Source: Temnopleurus reevesii (Eukaryota; Echinodermata; Echinoidea; Temnopleuroida; Temnopleuridae). From it: DNA of 61,665 nt. Shown here piece after piece: positions 44,601 through 56,600 of the stretch. Every line of letters starts with the position of its first letter. The first letter of the stretch is position 1. The position numbers were made by a program, and so were the translations under genes. The stretch covers positions 72,423-134,087 of the forward strand of contig BQKZ01000376.1 of NCBI GenBank assembly GCA_036244855.1, read 5' to 3'. The notes beneath the pieces were generated by a model, which saw only the letters and a list, made by a program, of their open reading frames with translations, did no database searches and was not told where the DNA came from.

Positions 44601-47600
44601 AATATTTTACTATAATTTTTAATTTTAATCTCTAAATTTAGTGTCACTTTTTTATGTGGATGGGAAAAGCTTTAATAAGTCAAGCCATTTAAATGGGATT
44701 TGTCCTTCAATCAGGAATATTGTTTGTTCTTTTTTAATGCTTTTTTTTGGGGGGAGGGAGTACATTGGAAAATATCTGCCATTAATACAATGTGGGCAAT
44801 CACTTGGAGATGGTAGGATTGTTATAAGACATCCATGTGACTGAGGCATATCAAGTCTAACTTTCAAGAGTTCAAAGGTATGCTACATATTATAAGTATT
44901 ATCAAATAAGTTATATATCCTTGTTTACTAAAATTTTCTCTACATAAAAACTTAACAAGCAATAGTAATTGTAATCATTTTTTATTACTACAGCTCATTG
45001 CTAGTTAAATTAAAAAAAATTGCTGTCTCGGGCCTCCTTTAACACTTCCAATTAACTTCAAAGCCATAGAATTCATTATGACCAGGTGGCAAAAACTAAG
45101 AATGGATTTAGACATGAGTGAATGGAAGTACCGTTTTATTACATATCAACAAGCTCATAAAACAGTTTCAAGAGTGCCTGCCATTTTTATCAGACCATGA
45201 GACCATGCATTAGATTTTCATACCACTCACAATACAGGTACAGTCAATAAAAGCAGATGCATTCATAAGGTCCTACAAAAGATTATGATGTTAAGATAAT
45301 GAATTGATTGCTTGTGAATCTCATCTCTATTGCGATGACGAGCAACTACTGGCTGAAACTCATATCATCAAATTTCATTCATACGATTAGAACTTCAATA
45401 CCAAAATGCCACAAATTACAAATGTAATATAGATGCTTGTTTAGAACTTCTATGGAAACATTAAAATGAAAATTTCTAGATCTTTTATAAATATGTTTGG
45501 AACAGATGCCAACAGGATGAAAGATACTCATTGTATTTTATTTATCTCTCCATTTTAATAGACTAACAACAACTTAATTAAGTATATTCTGTGATAAAAT
45601 AGTCTGTTGTTAATTCCTTGAAACTCTTGCATAATTAAAGGGGCAGGCATTACACTGTAGTTGAAGGTGTCTGAGAAATCTTGTGACAGGAGCAGATGTC
45701 TACATTATGCAAGGTGTAAAGTCCAAAATTGTGCCTGTCTTTGTTCACACTATCAAAATATTGGCGAATTGATTCTATGAAAATATCCATACAAATATTT
45801 AGAAATTTAAATTCCTGACTAAAACTAATCTTTTATGGAGAATTTCATAGGTTGTATCTGCTATCATCAAAAAGTACACATGTTGCACTCTGTATGCAAG
45901 CATGATAATCAGGTGCAATATCTAGAAAGATGGAGATCTAGAAGTGTGGATGCTCACTTAATGTGAGAAAGAAAAAATCCCTCTCATTCCCCCATTAAGC
46001 ATCTTACATGTATGTACGTGTTCCTCTGTGTGTGTTCGTGTTAGTGTGTGTGTCAGTGTATAGGTTTTTGTGTAGATCAACGATCACAGCCTGAAAAATT
46101 GTTATCTAACAGCTCTAGGACAAACCTGCAACAAGGACTGTTCTCAATTGAGAACTGCCCTGGAATAGGTTGGAATAGTGGTACTGTTCAATAAAATTGC
46201 ATTAAAAAATTGGAGGGTACTGCCTCAATTTGAAAGTATTTGGTCAAAACTCGAACGTCCACAGTCAAGTTTGCGGTTCCTCTTAGCAAATCAGGGATGT
46301 GTCCCCAGTTACACTGCAACTGGGAGCTGATACACATGCACACACAAACAATAAGATACATTGTACGTCCTTGATCTACATCTAAAACTTGTATATGTAG
46401 ACCGTGTGTATGTGTATCAGTCCCGTTTTTTTTTACAGGGTAACCAGGGCTCTCTAAAGGGAATCGGGAACTTTTAAAGACCTGTGGAAGTTGTATTCCG
46501 ACCAAATACTCTGAAACTGCAGGACGTAACCCTGATCATTCTCTGAATCAATTTTCATTGCAGAATGCTACATTTCCATCCTATCCCAGGACAGTCCTAA
46601 ATAAAAATTACAAAAACAGTCCTCGATTGCAGGTATTTCCTCGTTTAGATAGTAATTTTCCAGGCTCTAGCCCTTGGGTAACACCAGCAATCTACATACA
46701 CAATTACATCCTCGATCTCAACCAAAACCTGTATCTGTATGTGTGTGGTTCTAGGTATCTGGGATAAACTTCCTTCCACATGGCAAAAAAGTGACATTAT
46801 CAGATGTAAATAAAAGATGAGACAGTGGTCAAAACTCCGAAATGGGTTAGATTACCGTTCATTCTTGTCCATATCACTGTGGGGTCCTAAAGTTGTGAGA
46901 TCAATTGAAACATGTGAATATTCTTATACGGGATGTTGTTCAAATGTTGCAATTGATAGAAAGTTGAAATTGATCGGAACCTGTCAATTAAAATCATTGC
47001 TTCATGAGCATCTTGTTTACAGCACCATGCATGAATGAAAATGTGTATTACAATTTGCGACAGATTTGTAGTTGATTTGCGATCACTTACAACTTTTGAA
47101 CAAACCTCATTAAAATGTGAGCGTATGAATGAACCAAAATGCATAAAACTCAAGCTTAAGGTGTCGAACCTGGTAGGTCTGGTAAATAAGTTTGCAAAAT
47201 ACAAGATTGAGAGAAACTTACGCTTCCTTCCAAGAAGTCGAGCATACACTGTACACCATCGCCGTTAGCTTTACAGGCAGCATCTATGGAGTCTGTGTAG
47301 GCAATCTCACAGTTGCTATCTATATACAGTAAAGAAAAAAGGAGAAAGACATTCAGCATTTATTAACCCATAACTGCAGTCAACTTATATCCACAAAATG
47401 TTCATCAGTCAAGCATACATGTACTTGTTGACTGGACTCTGCAGAAAACAAGTGGAAATATGTTGATGTCAGTAATTGAACCCAACTACAATATTGTGCA
47501 TTCATCTGCCCTCATGGCATCCTTTTCTAGTTAAGGATACATTGAACACAGTTGCATTTTGTCTCTGCAAGTGGCATCTACATGTACATGTATGGAAAGA

Positions 47601-50600
47601 CATCCCCACGCCTCCCTACCCCTCTCAAGAAAAGGAGTTATCAAAGAAGAATTGATGAATATTGTAAGGGGGCATCAAGAAGTCCATAGGAATCACAACC
47701 CCCTCTCTCTCTCTCTCTTGTTTAGTTTTGCTTTTTTGGTAAGCTGTTGCTTTTTTTTTAGTTCATGGATCTAAATGAAACCATAAATGATAAGGGAGAT
47801 ATAGAGGTTGAAAAACAAGCAATCTCATGACTACACACCCAAACACAAATATCTCCCCCCCCCCCTTTTGCTAAAGCTTGTCTGAGACTGCACACCCCCC
47901 AAGATTGACTTACTCTGAACGTAGTTGGTTCCCAGGATGAGTTCAGGGATGACAATGAAACCAAACATGAGGAGGAAGATGTAGAGATTGAGAAACAGAA
48001 GCCATCTCAGGAACACAAAGTATGACACCACTGCTGTCCCAAACTTGCCTAAAAGGAGCATAATAAAATATATTTTTTAAATAGTTTATTACTTTTAGTG
48101 CAATGTTTGTGTACAAAACCTTGAAAAGAAATGAGTGATTCAAATTGAGGAATCAATTTAAAGCTATCAATTCAAAGTTGCTACAAACTACTAAACTAGA
48201 CATACTTTTCATAGTGGTTTTTTGTATTTTTAGTGTAATGTTTGTGCACACAAAACTTGAAAAGAAAAGATTGATTCAAATTTTATAACAATCTAAATTA
48301 AACTTATCAATTCAACCTTGCCAACAACTAAATTGTACATAATTTTCAAACTGGTTTTTGTAATTTCAAGTGCAATGTTTGTGTACATAAAACTTAAAAA
48401 GGAATGCGTATTTCAAATTAAGCAATTGATTTTAATAACTCATTCCACGTTTTCTTTGGGTCAATGAACATCCGTTGGCCTGTTTCCTTCGCACTTTTGC
48501 ACAGATTCGCTTGTGTACAGTTCCCATACAAACATGTACACTCCCTAAATAACGTAACATACAGGGGGTTTATGGGCGAATGCACAAAAAGTTGCTACCA
48601 ATTCAACATTGCTATCAACTAAATTGTACATAATTTTTAAAATGTTTTTATTTTTTTTATTTCAATTGCAATGTTTATGTGTACACAAAGCTTGAACAGA
48701 AATGATATAAATTGGGCAATTGATTTAAAGCTATCGATTCAACATTTCTACCAAAATTGTACAAATTATCAACTCACAATTTGTATACATCTAGCTAATG
48801 AACTTTACGAGTGCATTTAGTTTCAATCTGAGGTTAAATTTTGCAATTTACAGGAGTTAATGGAGAGGGATCTTTTTGACAACTTTACGAAACATTAACT
48901 GCCTCCTCCTCAAGTACATGTAACTTCACAAGAATAATGTAAAAGAAATTGAATTACAAATAGTTACCTTCTTAATGATTTTTGTGTTGGGTAGATAAAT
49001 AATGCCTGTGAATTTTTTGTCACAGCTTCTCAGTAAAGCACTTTCAATCAGTGTTTAGTGTTTATCCATGTTGGGATAAGGCAAGAATTATTTCAATTAG
49101 TTACCTTCTACTTCTTTGAGTGATGATCGCCATACTTCAAAACGTAACCTGAAGTCATACAAGTTCTCTTTCGTTCTCTTCCATCTCTGTATTTTGACAA
49201 ACAAGCACAGGAGGTGACAACTTCACTATGTTTGTAGAAAGTTGGACATGAATAAAAGCTTTCTAATACAGAGATTGTTCATAAAATATGTTCATAAAAC
49301 ATTTCATTATTTTCAACAACAAAAAATATCTTATCATTCTATAAAATATAATTCTTATTATTTTACTAAAATCTAGACTGCTCAATTTGTTCTGCATGTC
49401 TAATTTTATATTCTATGAACTATATTTCCAGACCAGGCTTTCCAGTACAAGGACAAATAAAGCAAGGTGAATACATTTTCTTTACAAAATTATCAAGGTC
49501 ATGAGATTCCTTAAACTATTAAGGAATTTCGTAGAAATCGGTTGCCGATGTTCAACTCCTGCACATACCTGCAAATAGTCTTTTTAGCAAAAGGGAAATT
49601 CAAAAAAATCATATATCGTGTTTCAAGTAAAAGAAATGGTATATCAAATTTGTATGTATACATGTAACAACAAACAGGATATTCTACAATGCAATCAACT
49701 ATTGTGCTTGAGACTTGTGGTATGTCATTCAAATTATGTGCAGTGAACAACAAAATTGAGGTGTCAAACCAAAAATAATATCCGTATTGTGTTGAATCAC
49801 ACTGTTGACTTTCTCTGCTCTCTCATTATGCTTATCAGCACGACCTGTAACCGAACACGTCGTCAGATAAATATCAATTTTAATAGCGGGATTCATTTAT
49901 TACCTCTTTCAAAGATCATGCTTTGGCCAATGTATTTAAATGCAGACAAATGCACTATAGGGAGATCATATACACATAGTACAATCAATAAAAGTAGGTT
50001 TATGCTGTATCTGTTTGTGACACTACTCTGTGAGGGTTCAGGGCAATAAAATGGGATCATTAAATGCAACATATATATATATGTAGTCGGGGAACAAGTT
50101 TGCAAATTTGTGCACTGCTTGTCAATATCGCTGCATACTTTGTTTGTCGTTTTCCATATTCAAAACTATATGACTGCATTAAAGCTGCTGTAAACTGATC
50201 CGGTTTTAATGCTTACAAAGTGCAATATTGTACGTATCTTGATTTTATAGAAACTGGGCATATAGTTCTCTTGACAAAACAGCTGTAAGTTTGTCTCAAT
50301 ATGTATCAGTAATGCTTACAATTACACATGTATAATGTTGTATTTAAAAATGGTCAAAAGTCTACTTTATTAAATTTGACCGGCATACATACCAATGCAA
50401 TGTTGTACTTGAATGCTTTCCAACCAGACAAGGCTTTTAACTTCCCTTTTCCATATTTATTCCTAAAAGACAAAAACAAAAACAAAAAGTTAAATAAAAG
50501 TAATGTCATTACAATGAAAAAGATAACACGTGTTCCATTGAATCAAGTAAGTCAGTGTAGTGGTCATTACCATAATATATTTCTCAATTTCACAGTGCAT

Positions 50601-53600
50601 ACATGTAAATGATAGTTTGCTACATTCTTCAGCAACTACATTTTATGTACATTTAAATAGTTTTCATAAATTGCATTTTGTGGACCATTTTGACCATTGA
50701 GGCCTATATTGGTCAAATATTTTAACCTGGAATAAAAAACTTGTATCAAATTCAACCCATCACAACATACCCCTTCCCTGTCTTGCCTGGAAAAAAAATT
50801 ATATATTATGTATAACAAATAATCATGCCGACAATTATAAGGTTGCCCTCAAATCCAAATTTTGAAGAAAAAAAATACTGTTGGTAGGTATGAACAAAAT
50901 ATTATTTTTGGAACATACTTCATGTGAAAAATTTGTTTGGTTGCCCTCGAATCCAAATTTTGAAAAAAATACTGTTGGTAGGTATGAACAAAAAATTATT
51001 TTAGGAACACATTTCATGTGAAAAATAGACAAGTAAAAAAAAAGTTGAAGAGAAAATAAAAGATCATCTGAAAAGATTGCATCTTATATTTTTTTCTATC
51101 ACTTTACTGAAAAAATTACAAAATTTCAAAATAATTTCATATATGTTGTTGAGAGCAATCAAACAATTATTTCATTTGCCTATAAATTAAAGTGGTAATT
51201 ATCCCAGTGATGCTGATAATAATTTGAGAGCTAATCAATCTCTACATGTAACATCATGTAATATTTCAAGAATCTCCAGAGTTAAGTAATCTGCACAGCA
51301 AATCGTTTTTTTTTTATTCATGCAAGGCACAACTTGCAAAAAATGCAAAAACATCTTGTGTAAAAAGAGCTCTCTTAACTACTTTCAAACACATAACAAA
51401 AATATGTATTATGTTCAATCACAAATCTTAGGGGGTGTTGCTATGAAGTTGCAATCGATCGCAAATCAACTTTAAATTACTTGCATTTGACCCTCACATT
51501 TTTATTTGTGCGCTGTCTGCACTTTTGACAAGATGTGCATGAAACAACATGGTTTTGATTGGCAACATTTCAATTAACTATAACTTGCAATTGATTGCAA
51601 TTTTCCAGCAATGCCCAAGAAGATAGATTAAAAAATTAATCATACATTCGTAGGAGAGCCAATATCTCCCAAGTAACAGGCACGAGATATCACCATCAGT
51701 TACAATGTACATAAGTGGCTCCAAACCATGCAACAATGCAATCAAACAAATGTATTAAATGGGACCTTGAATTGCACATGAACACACAATATCCTACATT
51801 TCTAAGTGAGACGATTAAGCATAAAAATCAGATCATGAAAAATTAAGTTATCATTAAATCCCCTTTANGATAGTTTGCTACATTCTTCAGCAACTACATT
51901 TTATGTACATTTAAATAGTTTTCATAAATTGCATTTTGTGGACCATTTTGACCATTGAGGCCTATATTGGTCAAATATTTTAACCTGGAATAAAAAACTT
52001 GTATCAAATTCAACCCACCACAACCTCCCCCATCCCCGTCTCTCCTGGAAAAAATTTTTATATAAGTATAACAAATAATCATGCCGACATTTAAGGGAAA
52101 AAAACTGTTTGGTTGCCCTCGAATCCATATTTTGAAGAAAAAAACAGTGTTGGTAGGTATGAACAAAAAATCATTTTAGGAAAATTACAAAATTTCCACA
52201 AAAAGTTCATACAGGTTGTTGAGAGCAACCGAACAATTATTTAATTTGCCTAATTAAAGTGGTAATTACACCAGTAATTATGCTGATAAAAAGTTGAGAG
52301 CTAATCAACCCCTTTTATGTAATACTTCAATAATCTCCAGAGTTGAGGTAATCTGCACAGCAAATTGTTTGGGTTTTTTCATGCAAGGGACAACTTGCAA
52401 AAAATGCAAAAACATCTTGTGTAAAAAGAGCTCTCTTAACTACTTTCAAACACATAACAAAAATATGTATTATGTTCAATCACAAATCTTAGGGGGTGTT
52501 GCTATGAAGTTGCAATCGATCGCAAATCAACTGTAAATTACTTTGCATTTGACCCTCACATTTTTATTTGTGCCCTGTCTGCACTTTTGACAAGATGTGC
52601 ATGAAACAACATGGTTTTGATTGGCAACATTTCAATTAACTATAACTTGCAATTGATTGCAACTTTCCAGCAATGCCCAAGAAGATAGATTAAAAAATTA
52701 ATCATACATTCGTAGGAGAGCCAATATCTCCCACGTAAAAAAACAGGCACGAGATATCACCATCATTACAATGTACATAAGTGGCTCCAAACCATGCAAC
52801 AACGCAATCAAACAAATGGATTAAATGGGACCTTGAACTGCACATGAACACACAATATCCTACATTTCTAAGTGAGACGATTAAGCATAAAAATCAGATC
52901 ATGAAAAATTAAGTTATCATTAAATCCCCTTTAAAGTTAATATTGCAACCTTGTCTAAATATCATGTCTGAATTTCTAACAATTCACTTTTTTGCTAATA
53001 TTTTACCATCAATATTCATCTGAACTTTCAAAATACCACTTTTAAGGTTCTGGATTAATTCAAACTTCTGCATTATCATTAAAGGATAATCATAGAGAAT
53101 TTCTAGGACTTGATGACACTAGTAAAAGAATTAAAAGAATATTACATTCTAAACAAACAAAAAACAACAAAAACAATGGATCAAATGCAATGACTAATAC
53201 ATGTAGACACATTTTACAGCTCCTATTTTACATTCTAAACAAAAAAAAAAACAAAAACAATGGATCAAATGCAATGACTAATAGACAAATTTTATGACAC
53301 ATAAAAAATGTATGATCCAAGTTTCTAAAAATGCTCCTATTTTACATTCTAAACAATTTTCTCACAGCCCTGTCTCTTTAATTTGGAAAAAATTAAATAC
53401 GCTATACAATTTTTCCCCTTATAATCAGAACTAAAATATTGAATAACATTGGTTATTGACTATTTGAAGTGGATGCTGGAACATTTTGATGTGTACCATA
53501 TTATGACTGAGATACTCCAATTCTCATTCCAACCTACACAATCTTTTACACTAATTGTTTATTCTTTCACTAGAATGACTTTTTAAATGACTGACATTAT

Positions 53601-56600
53601 TATAAGATATGATTAGTACTGGTATATAAACAAAAGAACTAGCCTTTCCGATTCCATAGTTCCACTTGAACATTCAGTTCAGCAATTAGGTGACACACTA
53701 CAAATCTGTCTTACTTTTTGCTACATTTACATGTAAACATGCATATTGGAAATCCTTTCTTCGCTAAAGCTCCCAAACCGATAGTCTGGGCATTACATTA
53801 CAAATAGGATGTAGACCTTGGGCCTGTATCATAAATGATGCAATTAAACTAATGATAAACATCAATTAAAATCTACACGTATGGCAAAACATGTACCAGA
53901 AAGATATAAATAATTTTCATTTAATTGCATGATCTCTTTTATGTTACAGGTACCGTAGGCCTACCTCGAATAGTAAAAAAAAATCAATTAATACATTTTT
54001 TAAAATAAAAATCACACGGGGAGAGGAACACCAATGCTATCACTCTCATGCCAATAGAAGGACAGAGACTCACAAGAACTCAACTTGCTCAAGTTCATCC
54101 ATCATATCCACAAAGTCTGCTACAGAAGGTCTTCTCCTTGTGGTACTAAAGTTGCTTGGGGGTAGTTGTGCCTCGGACAATGCTCGACTTAGTCGCCTTT
54201 GTACGGACAGCAAGTTGATGTTTATTTGATTTATTATTATTATTATTTAAATTTTTATTTATATATTCAATCAATATATAATGATGAAATTATGTAATCA
54301 GAGGCATTTCAATTATATATCAAAGCTTCCTTTCACTGTACATTGTACAATTCGGTAATATTTTGAGTGGCACCTGTACCTGTTTTCAAAACAAACAAAA
54401 AAGCTGTACATACTGTACTACGTATACTCCCTTCATTTGACCTCCATTCCCAGGACCCATCCTCCTCTATGTCAGCAGATTTCAAATTTTCTCTAATATA
54501 CCCCTTCCTCTGCATGTGTATCACAAGATTCCAAACGATGATTCATTCCATGTATATTACATTGTATTTTGTGGATCCATATTATAGCAGTTCTATGCAA
54601 GCAATATACAGAGCTTGATCTCTACTTTTGCTTCAGGGAGCCAGCCAGGCCCCTTAACTGTAATTTGGGGGAGCCCAGTTTATCTTTCATGAAAATAGTT
54701 TTGTCAGAAAACCTGTAGAGCCAGCTGGGCTCCGCAACGGATTTTCTACGCAGCCTCTTGCAGTTTAGGGGAGCCATTTGCCACCGGGCTCCCTTTAAAG
54801 TCCATACCTGATAATCAGTGATATACCAAACATATAAATTCAGTTCAATTTGCTGATACACTGACACATCTATAGCTATTTAGTGCAAGAACTAATCAAG
54901 CAATATCTGATCAAAAAGAAAATTATAAACGAAGAATACAAAAGCATTTATTAGATTAATACTTAAAAAGTTTTGTAACTAAACAGTGTATGATCTATGT
55001 TGAAATGTAACAAGCCGTGTTAGTACCTGTGCCAAATGCGGCGTTTCTCTGCTAAGTTAGTCCGTTCTCGAGACATTGCATCACCATCAATTGCATCAAT
55101 TGGCTGAACAACGATTATCCGAACACCCATGTCCTCATGATTCAATTCACTGAAGTCTATTCGAATCCATTTTAGGCTGATCAATATTGGGAACCAAACA
55201 ATTTTGCCCCCACTTATTTAAAATGTGATACAACACTCTACAGGTAGTCTGTGTTGTACATCCTTCTATCACTATCACCAAACATACATAAATGTGAATT
55301 TGTTTACAAGCCTAGTTGAAGCATCATGTACGTGTACAAACATAGAGTGGGTAGATACAACATACGTGTCATACCCTATCAATAACATATTAATATTGTA
55401 TTTGCACAAAATTGCTATGCTTGAGACATCCATAGTCCAGAAAATTGTAATAAAAACTCAAATTCTAGAGCATTTTATTACCTTATGTATCATGCATGCT
55501 AACTTACCTTTTTCTAGCACTCAGACTCCTATCCATGATAATGTATTTCAATGCTCAATGAGTGGTTTATTATTCAATGTCATGGGGTGCTACAACTAAA
55601 TGTACCAGCAAGTTTCCACAAGTATTGCTGAGTGGAACTTTGAAGCGCTCAAGTGGTCGATCACTTCTCGTAACTGATTTTACTATCTTCTTGAACAGGA
55701 TGTCATGATGAACCTTGTTCTTTACTTCAGTAGGACAAATGAGATAAATAATCCTTCCAATCAAGATCTTGCCTTCTGGAATATATGTGGCAATCTTAAT
55801 CGATTTTGATTGGACGAAGAGAGCATGATGTTTATTCTTTTCATGTTATGTACATTCACATTCACAGTTCACAAACCTTGCTTTCTCATTTGTGCCTACT
55901 TTGTAAGACATCTGGACCAACGGCTAGTGGTGCGACAGTACTATTTCTAGGAAGGTAAGAAGTTACTTATTTTTACAACAAAGTTGGTTTTTAGTCCCAC
56001 AAAGAGGTTCCGGAATTATCTCTACAGAGAGAACAGTATGCCCAAACTGTTCTTTAAAAAAAGGGAGATGGAAGACAGAAGTTTTGGGGTGTAAACTCTG
56101 ACCTACACTGTAACTTAGGCCTACATTTTACAATGTAATGTTTTTCTTTCCTTTCGGAGTTTAAATCTACGTGTTTACTTTTTCTGTTATGAGGTCACAA
56201 CTTGTCTTCAGTCTTGAAAGTATTAAGTAAAAGTATACTCTTGTCTATAAAATAGACTAGAAGTGGAACCTGATTTTTCAAAGAAAAAAAATCAAATTTA
56301 TCTGAAGACTGAAGGCCAACATGGCCAAGGAATAACATGATTATTTTTTATTTTGTTTTGTTTTTCTATATAAAACTGGCACATTTTTATCACTATATAC
56401 ATGTATCAGGCGAGTGTGTTAAAAGAAGAAACTTGAACAATTATTGTGACCTAACATAAAACACATAGATCTATGCAGTATGCTTGTTTGCCTTATCCAG
56501 GACCATGGCCTGACTAACTTTGAAACAAATCATTTTAAGAATAATAATCATCCTGAGTGGATTTAAATTTAAAAACATAAAATTTGAATTCTCTATCTTA

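Larger units (their letters stand above)
42464..47221 (-). other. TMC intron 7
   Basis: 4.8-kb AT-rich intron. I see no coding exon. It contains a small TIR element (43505-43616), a long foldback (46050-46755) and a PIF/Harbinger-like MITE (46930-47110). Confidence 0.7.
49187..54073 (-). other. TMC intron 4 with a 1.2-kb duplicated stretch
   Basis: No exon seen with confidence. 50608-51867 and 51869-52930 are the same sequence twice around an n at 51868, another pair of unmerged alleles. Tandem units of ~87 bp lie at 53142-53330. Confidence 0.75.

Noticed and set aside
54077..54196. End of a separate nested - strand gene (…EFL followed by TGA)
   Set aside because: The TGA is part of a consensus splice donor (TT|GTGAGT), and the phase fits TMC exons 3 and 5.
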